A stretch of DNA of 9,535 bases, from contig VGPA01000040.1 in assembly GCA_016875665.1 (NCBI GenBank), positions 1 to 9,535 of the forward strand. The letters are read 5' to 3'. Positions 1 to 8,095 of this stretch are shown piece after piece. The stretch's first letter is position 1, and each line of letters starts with the position of its first letter. The notes under the pieces are model-generated. The model ran no database searches. It was not told the DNA's origin and was given only the letters and a program-made list of their open reading frames with translations. The DNA is from Chloroflexota bacterium. GTDB taxonomy: Bacteria > Chloroflexota > Limnocylindria > P2-11E. Position numbers and translations under genes: made by a program.

Positions 1-1
1 C

Positions 2-1045
2 GCGAACGCGACACTTACGGACCGCGAGCGCTACACGCGCGAGCCGGTGCACGCCGGCCCGTTCGCGGTCGCGGCGTGGCTGCCGGGCTACGGCGTCACG
101 CTGTCCGCGTTCCCGCGCTACGCCCTCGGCGCCCCGGGCCTGGGGCGGATCGAGGTGCGCTTCTTCCCCGACCGCGCGGCGCTGCTCGACGCCGCGATCC
201 GCGGCGACGTGGACGTCGTTCCGGCCGGACCTCTCGAAGCGGACCTCGCGCCGACCCTCGACCGCATCGCCGACGGGTCGGAGCGCGCCCGCCTCCTCGC
301 GTACTACACGCCGGCGGACGCCATCGAGATGCTTCGCTTCGCCACGCGCGGCACGCGTTTCGGGGACGTCCGCGTCCGCCGTGCCGTCGAGCTGGCGATC
401 GATCGCCAGGGCATCGTCGAGAAGGTGCTGGCCGGCCGGTCGCGGGTTCCGGGGACGTTCCTCGTGCCGCCCCACTGGGCCGCGACCGTGAGCGGGCAGC
501 CGCCGAGGGCGGACCGCGACGCCGCGCGCGCGCTGCTCGCCGCCGCCGGCTTCACGCGTGGGCCGATCGGCGTCCTCGAACGCGGAGGAGAGCGCATGGT
601 CATGCCGCTCTTCGTGGCCGCCGGGTCGGCGACGCGATCGGCCGCCGCCCAGTTCATCGCGGCCGATCTCGCCGCGGTCGGGATCGCGGTCGAGGTCCGC
701 GAGCGGCCCGTCGCCGACGTGCGCGCGATGCTCGCGCGCGGCGACTACGACCTCGCGCTGCTTCCGGAGGACACCGCCGACCCATGGCAGGCCGCCGCGC
801 GCTACGTCGGCGTGGGGGATCCCTGGTTCGACGTGCTCGCGGTCGCGGCCCGGGCCGGCGATCGGGCGGAGCAGCGCGCCGTGTACGCCGCGCTCCAGCG
901 CATCTGGTCGGCCGATTTGCCCGGCCTTCCCGTGTATCAGCGCCTCGCGGTCGACCTCGCGCCACGGACGCTGGGCGGGGTGCAACCAGCCTCCGCGGGA
1001 GCCCCGGTGACCTGGAACGCCTCCGACTGGCGGTACTCTCGCTAG
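2..1045 (+). CDS. Family-5 ABC transporter solute-binding protein, C-terminal part (5' end outside window)
   Basis: The reading frame is open from base 2 to the TAG at 1043-1045 (347 residues), so the N-terminus lies upstream; a GTG at 47 is an internal Val codon, not a credible start. Seen: the family-5 solute-binding hallmark DVRVRRAVELAIDRQGIV (365-418), equivalent to the 'd.rvR.Al..aidR..iv' block of OppA/DppA/NikA-type proteins. A second-lobe segment follows (GIAVEVRERP, then the YDLAL block near 745-762), and a typical C-terminus ends in a Trp-rich stretch. Family role: an extracytoplasmic receptor that delivers peptides or other small solutes to a permease pair. The stop codon abuts the GTG of the next gene, so it is probably co-transcribed with oppABCDF. 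It resembles the binding protein at 8096 more than the adjacent OppA (similar co-linear blocks). The substrate cannot be told from sequence. Confidence 0.88.
   Translation, partial: ANATLTDRERYTREPVHAGPFAVAAWLPGYGVTLSAFPRYALGAPGLGRIEVRFFPDRAALLDAAIRGDVDVVPAGPLEADLAPTLDRIADGSERARLLAYYTPADAIEMLRFATRGTRFGDVRVRRAVELAIDRQGIVEKVLAGRSRVPGTFLVPPHWAATVSGQPPRADRDAARALLAAAGFTRGPIGVLERGGERMVMPLFVAAGSATRSAAAQFIAADLAAVGIAVEVRERPVADVRAMLARGDYDLALLPEDTADPWQAAARYVGVGDPWFDVLAVAARAGDRAEQRAVYAALQRIWSADLPGLPVYQRLAVDLAPRTLGGVQPASAGAPVTWNASDWRYSR
1034..1039 (+). promoter_or_regulatory. Possible -10 element (TACTCT) upstream of oppA
   Basis: TACTCT fits TANNNT and is followed by exactly 6 nt (CGCTAG) before the GTG start at 1046. 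This spacing is that of a -10 box serving a leaderless transcript. It lies inside the last codons of the upstream gene (Tyr-Ser-Arg), so it may be chance. No -35 box and no Shine-Dalgarno sequence were recognised. Inference only. Confidence 0.25.
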
Positions 1046-2707
1046 GTGGAACGCCTCGTGCGGCCGCTCGCGCTCGTCCTCGCGCTGGCGATCGCCGTTT
1101 CCTGCACCCAGTCCGGCGGCCCGCGCAGTGGCGAGCCCGACCCGAACGGCGAGCTGGTCACGAACATGGGGGGCGAGCCCGACACCATCGATCCGCACAA
1201 GGCATCGTTCCAGAACGAGATCGGTGCGGTGATGATGGTGTTCGAGGGTCTCATGACCCTCGACCCGCAGACGCTCAGGCCCGTTCCCGCGGCGGCCGCG
1301 AAGGACCCCGAGGTCTCGGCGGACGGGCTCGTCTGGAAGTTCACGCTGCGTGACGGGCTCAAGTACTCGGACGGCTCTCCGCTCACGGCCAAGGACTTCG
1401 CCTACGGCTTCTCGCGCACGTGCGATCCGGCGACGGCGGGGCAGTACGCCTTCGTGCTCTTCGTGATCGTCGGATGCGAGGACTGGAACGCGATGGACGC
1501 CAAGCGCGCGTCCAAGGCCGAGCTCGACGCCGCCCGCGGCCGCCTGGGGATCAAGGTCCTGTCCGAGAAAGAGATCCAGTTCAACCTGCGCGAGCCCGCC
1601 GCGTACTTCCGGTCCATCGCCTACATGTGGGTCGGCATGCCGGCGCGCGAGAGCGACGTGGCCAAGGCCGGCGACCGCTGGACCGAGCCGGCGACCTACA
1701 TCGGCAACGGCCCGTTCAAGCTCACCGAGTGGCGCCACAACGACAAGATGGTCTATGAGCGCAACACCCACTATCGCGAGCCCGCCAAGCTCAAGAAGTG
1801 GACGAAGGTGATGATCGCGGAGGGGGCCGTGGCCTTCGCCGCGTATCGCAACGACGAACTCGACCTAACCGGCGTCGCCGCGGAGCAGCTGCGCACGGTC
1901 GAGAACGATCAGGAGCTCAAGGCGCAGGCGGTCGACGTGGGCGGCGCGGCGACCTTCTACTACGGCTTCAACGTCTCGCGCGCCCCGTTCAACGAGCAGC
2001 CGGTGCGCCTCGCGTTCGCGAAGTCGTTCGACCGGGACGCGTACGTGCGCGACGTGCACAAGCTCGGCGTGCCCGCGGGCGGCGGCTTCATCCCGCCGGG
2101 CATCCCCGGCTTCGACCCCGACGACAAGATCCAGTCCTTCGATCCCGCCGCCGCGCGAAAGCTCCTCGATCAGGCTTCGCCCGCGGCCAGGGAGGCGCTC
2201 CGCACCCTGAAGTTCGCCTACTCCTCGAGCGCGGCGTCCAAGACGCGCGTCGAATGGGTCGTCGGCCAGTGGAAGCAGCACCTCGGCGTGGAGCTCGGGC
2301 TCGATCCGGTCGACCGCACGGCGTACTCGTCGATGGTCAAGAACGTCCAGACGACTCCACAGCTGTTCCTCCTCGGATGGATCGCCGACTTCCCGGACCC
2401 GCAGAACTGGCACACCACCGTGTGGGTGAGCAAGTCGGGCATCTCGTCCAGCCGGGTCGGCTACGCGAACGCGGAGTTCGACCGCCTCGTCAGAAGCGCG
2501 GACCGCGAGACCGACCCGGCCAAGCGCGAGGCCACCTACAAGCAGGCCGGGCGCATTCTGTCGCAGGACGCGCCCGCGGCGTGGTTGTTCTACGACGCGT
2601 CGAAGTACCTCAAGAAACCGTGGGTCAAGGGTGTGGTGAACACGCCCGTCGACGCGCTCCTCGGGCAGTTCAGGCTCAACCAGCTCTACGTGACCAAGAA
2701 GGGCTGA
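1046..2707 (+). CDS. oppA: Oligopeptide ABC transporter, substrate-binding lipoprotein OppA
   Basis: Complete 553-residue family-5 solute-binding protein, a normal length. The GTG start is chosen because it immediately follows the preceding stop and gives a proper signal peptide: Glu-Arg n-region, hydrophobic stretch, then a lipobox-like AVSC with the acylated Cys at residue 20. Family hallmarks include GGEPDTIDPHK near the mature N-terminus, KYSDGSPLTAKDFAYGFSR around 110-125, GNGPFKLTEW at 220-229 and WIADFPDPQNW from 445. By alignment from memory with E. coli OppA (WCADYNEP), Asp448 corresponds to the aspartate that binds the peptide amino terminus (Asp419 there), which supports a peptide ligand. 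The mature protein has only two other cysteines, C126 and C144, a possible disulfide. It acts in the periplasm or on the membrane surface, passing peptides to OppBC. It is the first gene of a complete oppABCDF order; DppA or MppA-like specificity cannot be excluded. Confidence 0.93.
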   Translation: MERLVRPLALVLALAIAVSCTQSGGPRSGEPDPNGELVTNMGGEPDTIDPHKASFQNEIGAVMMVFEGLMTLDPQTLRPVPAAAAKDPEVSADGLVWKFTLRDGLKYSDGSPLTAKDFAYGFSRTCDPATAGQYAFVLFVIVGCEDWNAMDAKRASKAELDAARGRLGIKVLSEKEIQFNLREPAAYFRSIAYMWVGMPARESDVAKAGDRWTEPATYIGNGPFKLTEWRHNDKMVYERNTHYREPAKLKKWTKVMIAEGAVAFAAYRNDELDLTGVAAEQLRTVENDQELKAQAVDVGGAATFYYGFNVSRAPFNEQPVRLAFAKSFDRDAYVRDVHKLGVPAGGGFIPPGIPGFDPDDKIQSFDPAAARKLLDQASPAAREALRTLKFAYSSSAASKTRVEWVVGQWKQHLGVELGLDPVDRTAYSSMVKNVQTTPQLFLLGWIADFPDPQNWHTTVWVSKSGISSSRVGYANAEFDRLVRSADRETDPAKREATYKQAGRILSQDAPAAWLFYDASKYLKKPWVKGVVNTPVDALLGQFRLNQLYVTKKG

Positions 2708-2723
2708 CCGCGACCCCACCGGG

Positions 2724-3656
2724 TTGAGTCACTACCTCGTTCGCCGCCTGCTCGCCCTGCCTCTGACCCTGCTCGCCGTCGCGCTCATCACGTTCGCGCT
2801 CGCGCACGCGACGCCGGGAGGCCCGTGGGACCGCTTCGACGAGAAGCCGCTGCCGCTGCAGGCGGAGATCAACCTCAACCGCTATTACGGGCTCGACCTG
2901 CCGGTGCACGAGCAGTTCCTCGTGTACATCGGCAACCTGGTCCGGCTCGACCTCGGGACGAGCATCCAGAAGGGCAGGCCGGTGGCGGACATCATCGGTG
3001 AGGGGCTCCCGGTGACGGCGCAGCTCGGGCTGCAGTCCCTCCTGCTCGCGCTCGCGGTCGCGATCCCGCTCGGCGTGGTGAGCGCGCTCCGCCGGAACTC
3101 GCTCGCGGACCACGCGACGACGCTGCTCGCCACCGTCGGCACCACGATCCCGAACTTCGTGCTGTGCGTGTTCTTCATCCTGTACTTCGGCATGACGCTC
3201 CGCCTGCTGCCGTTCGTGGGATGGGGCGACGGGCTCGACGTGCGCCGGATGCTGATGCCGACGGTGATCCTCGCCCTGCCGGCGATGGGCTTCCTCACGC
3301 GGCTCGTGCGCTCGAGCGTCCTCGAGGTGCTGCGCGCCGACTTCGTGCGGACCGCGCGCGCGAAGGGGCTGCGCGAACGGAGCGTGCTGCGCGGCCACGT
3401 CCTGAAGAACGCGTTCGTGCCGGTGCTCACCGTGCTCGGACCGGCGACGGCGAACCTCGTGGTCGGCTCGTTCATCGTCGAGACCTTCTTCTCGATCCCC
3501 GGAGTGGGCCGGCTGTTCATCCAGTCCGTGAACGCGCGCGACTACCCGGTGATCATGGCCACGACGCTGCTGTACGCGCTCGCCATCGGCGTCGCGAACC
3601 TCGCGGTCGACCTCGCGTACGGCGCGCTCGACCCGCGGGTGAAGGTCGCGCAGTGA
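2724..3656 (+). CDS. oppB: Oligopeptide ABC transporter permease OppB
   Basis: 310-residue inner-membrane permease of the OppB/DppB (BPD_transp_1) family, at full family length. The TTG start at 2724 is the only start placing a short basic tail (SHYLVRR) before the first membrane helix (about 9-29); no clear Shine-Dalgarno sequence precedes it. An extracytoplasmic segment resembling the one after helix 1 of E. coli OppB follows (PGGPWDRF to LDLGTSIQKG). Further helices lie near 98-121, 132-157, 176-195, 236-256 and 275-300. The EAA loop that docks on the ATPases is at about 201-235 (FVRTARAKGLRERSVLRGHV, then LKNAFVP). The conserved ETFFSIPGVGRLF is at 253-265. It pairs with OppC to form the translocation channel. 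The gap to oppA is 16 nt and the 3' end overlaps oppC by 4 nt. Confidence 0.93.
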   Translation: MSHYLVRRLLALPLTLLAVALITFALAHATPGGPWDRFDEKPLPLQAEINLNRYYGLDLPVHEQFLVYIGNLVRLDLGTSIQKGRPVADIIGEGLPVTAQLGLQSLLLALAVAIPLGVVSALRRNSLADHATTLLATVGTTIPNFVLCVFFILYFGMTLRLLPFVGWGDGLDVRRMLMPTVILALPAMGFLTRLVRSSVLEVLRADFVRTARAKGLRERSVLRGHVLKNAFVPVLTVLGPATANLVVGSFIVETFFSIPGVGRLFIQSVNARDYPVIMATTLLYALAIGVANLAVDLAYGALDPRVKVAQ

Positions 3657-4548
3657 CCGGCGTGGGGCAGCGCTCGCTCTGGCGCGACGCCGCGAGCCGT
3701 CTCGCGGCGAACCGCGCGGCCATGGCGGGCCTCGTGGTCGTCGCGCTCTTCGCGTTCGTGGCGATCGCGGCGCCCATCCTCGCGCCGTACGACCCGGCGG
3801 CCGGCGACACCCGCAACCACGAGCTCGATCCGTTCTGGGGCGACCCCGCGTACCGGAGCGCGGCGTTCCCGCTCGGTACGGACCAGCTCGGCCGCGACGT
3901 CCTGAGTCGCCTGATTTGGTCGGCGCGGGTCAGCCTCCTCATCGGGTTCGTTCCGGTGTCGATCATCGTGACCATCGGCGTCGCCGTCGGCCTGGTCGCG
4001 GGCTACTACGGCCGGTGGGCGGACCTCCTGCTGATGCGGGCGGTCGACGTGATCTACGCGTTCCCCGAGCTGCTGTTCGTCATCGTGATCGTGACCGCCG
4101 CGCGGGGGACCTGGATCGGCGAGCTCGGCAGCGGGATCGTGCTGATCTTCGTCTCGATCGCGACCGTGTCGTGGGTGGGGATGGCGCGCCTCGTCCGCGG
4201 CCAGGTGCTGGCGCTCCGCGGCCTCGAGTTCATCGACGCCGCCCGGGCGATGGGCGCTTCCGACCGGCGGATCCTGGTGCGGCATGTCCTGCCCAACGTC
4301 CTGGCGCCCGTCATCGTGGCGGTCGCGTTCGGCGTGCCCGGGGCGATGCTGACCGAGTCCGCCCTGTCCTTCCTGGGGATCGGGATCAAGCCTCCGACGC
4401 CCAGCTGGGGGGTGATGATCAACGAGGGCTTCACCCTCGCCATTCAGAGCCCCTGGCCCGTGCTGATGCCGGCGGTCTGCATCTCCGTGGTGATGCTGGC
4501 CTTCACGTTCCTGGGAGATGGGCTGCGGGAAGCGCTGGACCCCCGCGC

Positions 4549-4552
<4 letters not shown>
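3653..4552 (+). CDS. oppC: Oligopeptide ABC transporter permease OppC
   Basis: 299-residue inner-membrane permease. GTG at 3653 overlaps the oppB stop as GTGA, implying translational coupling; another GTG at 3662 is possible but less attractive. The N-terminus (QRSLWRDAASRLAANRAA) closely parallels that of E. coli OppC, which favours the Opp over the Dpp name. Membrane helix 1 is about 25-45. The family signature FPLGTDQLGRDVLSRL is at 72-87, the EAA loop at about 191-220 (EFIDAARAMGASDRRILVRH then VLPN), ALSFLGIGIKPPTPSWG at 237-253, and the usual C-terminus FLGDGLREALDPR at 286-298. It forms the channel with OppB and receives the coupling helices of OppD/OppF. All expected motifs are present and no damage is seen. 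Confidence 0.93.
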
Positions 4553-6638
<2,086 letters not shown>

Positions 6639-6647
6639 TCCTCGCTC

Positions 6648-6666
6648 AGCGCGCACGGTGCGCGCT
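6648..6666 (+). terminator. GC hairpin directly after oppF, probable operon terminator
   Basis: AGCGCGCAC and GTGCGCGCT form a perfect 9-base inverted repeat around a single central G (an 8-bp stem with a CGG loop in RNA). It starts 9 nt after the oppF stop. The sequence that follows is CCTCATGG, not a T-tract, so it is either a non-canonical terminator or a 3' end stabiliser of the opp mRNA. Confidence 0.5.
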
Positions 6667-6951
6667 CCTCATGGGCCGCGGCGCCGGTGCGTACGCGAGC
6701 TGACGGCAGTCACTTCGATCGACCGTTACGCAACACCTCGCCCCACGCAGCCCACTCGCTCCGGTGCACCGCTCTCGCGCTCGCGTGTGCATGGAGACTC
6801 GCTCTTCGTCGCGGCTGCACCTGCGCGAGCGGGCCCCCGCGGGGGCTCGACACCGGCTGGCCGCGGCCCATTCGGAGCGCGCGCGCTTCGCGCATTGGAG
6901 CGGGAGCCCGCGGGTTCCGGCCGCGCCCCCAGTGAGCGCCTCGCTGTATTG

Positions 6952-6986
6952 CCGGGCGCGTGCTCACTTCGTGATCACGCGCCCGG
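6952..6986. terminator. Long hairpin, likely bidirectional terminator
   Basis: CCGGGCGCGTG (6952-6962) and CACGCGCCCGG (6976-6986) are exact 11-base inverted repeats. After one C/T mismatch the stem continues with TCAC (6964-6967) and GTGA (6971-6974) around a TTC loop, giving 15 paired positions with one mismatch. It sits between the convergent ends of oppF and the minus-strand gene, where it could stop transcription from both sides. Neither flank has a strong T-tract, so efficiency is uncertain. Confidence 0.6.
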
Positions 6987-6996
6987 TTCATCGATA

Positions 6997-7013
6997 GCGG
7001 CTCCACCAGCCGC
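6997..7013 (-). terminator. Small stem-loop just after the minus-strand gene
   Basis: GCGGCT (6997-7002) and AGCCGC (7008-7013) pair as a 6-bp stem with a 5-nt loop. It starts 6 nt beyond the stop codon of the minus-strand gene and precedes the larger hairpin at 6952-6986 in that gene's direction. It could be part of the terminator or a 3' end stabiliser. On its own the stem is weak evidence. Confidence 0.35.
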
Positions 7014-7019
7014 GCGTAC

Positions 7020-8075
7020 CTAGCCGACGAAGGCGGATGCGGACGGATGGGCGGGCAGATACTTCACGGTGACACGGTCGCCGGGGGCATAGCGAGCGGC
7101 GGCGGACTCGAGGAGCGCGTCGCTCGTGCCCTCGTGGCGGCCGAGGGAGCCGTCGCGGTAGGCGTAGCGGACGGACCAGAGCCACCCTCCGTCCGAGCCG
7201 CGGCGGTCGAGTCGGTCGAAGCCGAGGACGACGGCGTCGACGGGGATGCCGTGGGTGAGCGCGCGCGCGACGTGCGCGGCGCGGCGGCGGCCGAGCATGG
7301 TGAGCAGCACGGCGCCGGCGAGGGCCCAGACCGCGAAGGTGAACGCGAGCTTGGTGCCGAGCCACTCGTCCGCCTCGCCGTCGATGCGGTGGTGGGGTGG
7401 CTCCGCCGCGAGATAGCGCAGGCCGATCCGTGAGGGAAAGCGCACCTGCTCCCAGAAGGACTGTGAAAGCGCGGCGACCGCGCGGTAGCTGCCCACGTGC
7501 GTGCGGTACTGATAGACGATCTGGTGGCGCGAGCCGTCGCGCTGCTTCTCCAGAACGTCGGCGAGCACCCGCACGGACCCCGCCTCGAAGCGGACGTTGT
7601 CGAGGACCTGGCCCGCGGCGACGATCGATCCCGCGAGCGACAGCAGCGCGACGAAGAGCGCGGCGCGGCGGAAGCCGTCGGCGACGGTCGCGTGTGGGCG
7701 AGGCGCCGGCGCGCCGGTCGGTGGGACGAGGAGCCGGGGCTGGGCGGCACCGGCGCCGGTCCACGGCGGGCGGATCGGCGGTGTGGCGGCCCGCCCGACG
7801 TCGACGTCGATCCCGTCCACCGCGAGTGAGATGGCGAGGCCGCGGAAAGTGGGCCGGACGCGGACGCTGAAGCGGTGCCCGCGCGTCCCGAACCGGTACT
7901 CGACCGTGGTGCGCAGCCGCCAGAGGGTCGCCTCGAGGCCGGACGGATCGTCGCGGCGCACCGTTTCGCCGTCGTACCGGACGACCCGCGGCCCGAGCAT
8001 CGGCGCCGGCACCTCGACGGTGTGCGTCACGCCGTCGATGTCGACCGTCCAGCGACGGCCTCGCCCCGGGCCCAT
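7020..8075 (-). CDS. Two-helix membrane protein with FAIM1-like N-terminus and tandem DUF3592-like domains; function unknown
   Basis: 351 residues, ATG at 8075-8073, stop at 7022-7020. I do not recognise a named gene. Residues 9-92 begin WTVDIDGVTHTVEV and continue with G-x-RVVRYDGE and ISLAVDGIDVD, a pattern resembling the FAIM1 beta-domain (W-V-x-DGVH-x-E ... G-x-RVV-x-DG ... L-x-DG). A Pro-rich linker (98-128) leads to membrane helix 1 (about 138-157). Residues 165-230 and 275-351 look like two copies of a DUF3592-type fold: each has an x-V-x-Y-x-Y-R strand (187-191 and 302-307) and ends in a V/L-x-V/L-x-YL-x-A-x-P strand (217-226, 335-344). Helix 2 (about 241-261) lies between them. No catalytic motif is visible, which suggests a structural, binding or stress-related envelope role. 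It converges on oppF and diverges from the binding protein at 8096 with a 20-bp gap. Domain names come from pattern recall, not a search; that it is a real gene is much surer than its domains. Confidence 0.8.
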   Translation of the reverse strand: MGPGRGRRWTVDIDGVTHTVEVPAPMLGPRVVRYDGETVRRDDPSGLEATLWRLRTTVEYRFGTRGHRFSVRVRPTFRGLAISLAVDGIDVDVGRAATPPIRPPWTGAGAAQPRLLVPPTGAPAPRPHATVADGFRRAALFVALLSLAGSIVAAGQVLDNVRFEAGSVRVLADVLEKQRDGSRHQIVYQYRTHVGSYRAVAALSQSFWEQVRFPSRIGLRYLAAEPPHHRIDGEADEWLGTKLAFTFAVWALAGAVLLTMLGRRRAAHVARALTHGIPVDAVVLGFDRLDRRGSDGGWLWSVRYAYRDGSLGRHEGTSDALLESAAARYAPGDRVTVKYLPAHPSASAFVG

Positions 8076-8083
8076 GGCGTGCG

Positions 8084-8089
8084 AATGTA
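8084..8089 (-). promoter_or_regulatory. Possible -10 element (TACATT) of the minus-strand gene
   Basis: Read on the minus strand, TACATT lies 8 nt upstream of the ATG at 8075, in an AT-containing patch of an otherwise GC-rich 20-bp divergent gap. The enclosing ATACATTC is identical to the one upstream of GTG 4567. If used, transcription would start at or next to the ATG (leaderless mRNA). No Shine-Dalgarno sequence precedes this ATG, which is compatible. No -35 box was identified. Confidence 0.3.
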
Positions 8090-8095
8090 TTGGAG

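Larger units (their letters stand above)
6639..7019. other. Non-coding spacer between convergent genes, rich in GC palindromes
   Basis: About 380 bp with no supportable gene: open frames on both strands here are short, Arg/Pro/Ala-rich and overlap one another. It holds a series of inverted repeats. GCCCCCGCGGGGGC (6833-6846) and GGCCGCGGCC (6859-6868) are perfect palindromes. GCGCG-CTT-CGCGC (6881-6893) and GCGGG-AG-CCCGC (6900-6911) are short stems. Longer hairpins at 6648-6666, 6952-6986 and 6997-7013 are listed separately. ACTCGCTC occurs twice (near 6753 and 6797). It could be a REP/BIME-like element cluster, a structured RNA or simply GC-rich spacer; no promoter or RNA family was recognised. 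Confidence 0.6.

Noticed and set aside
2..1045. Treating the first gene as a degraded pseudogene of oppA
   Set aside because: The frame is intact to a proper C-terminus, and its sequence differs from OppA in a way that fits a separate paralogue truncated only by the window edge.
3164..3652. N-terminal extension of oppC upstream of GTG 3653
   Set aside because: It would overlap oppB by about 490 bp, and the added sequence is Arg-rich with no family match; the OppC-like N-terminus begins right after 3653.
3916..4548. N-terminal extension of oppD upstream of GTG 4549
   Set aside because: It overlaps oppC in another frame and reads as low-complexity Arg/Asp-rich sequence; ABC ATPase homology begins just after 4567.
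6881..6893. Possible integron attC or insertion-sequence end among the spacer palindromes
   Set aside because: No transposase or integrase, no target-site duplication and no attC core sites were visible; the palindromes are short and GC-only.
6658..7023. Short open frames on both strands in the spacer (up to 121 codons)
   Set aside because: They overlap each other and the hairpins, lack ribosome sites, and show the Arg/Ala/Pro-rich composition of random GC-rich DNA.
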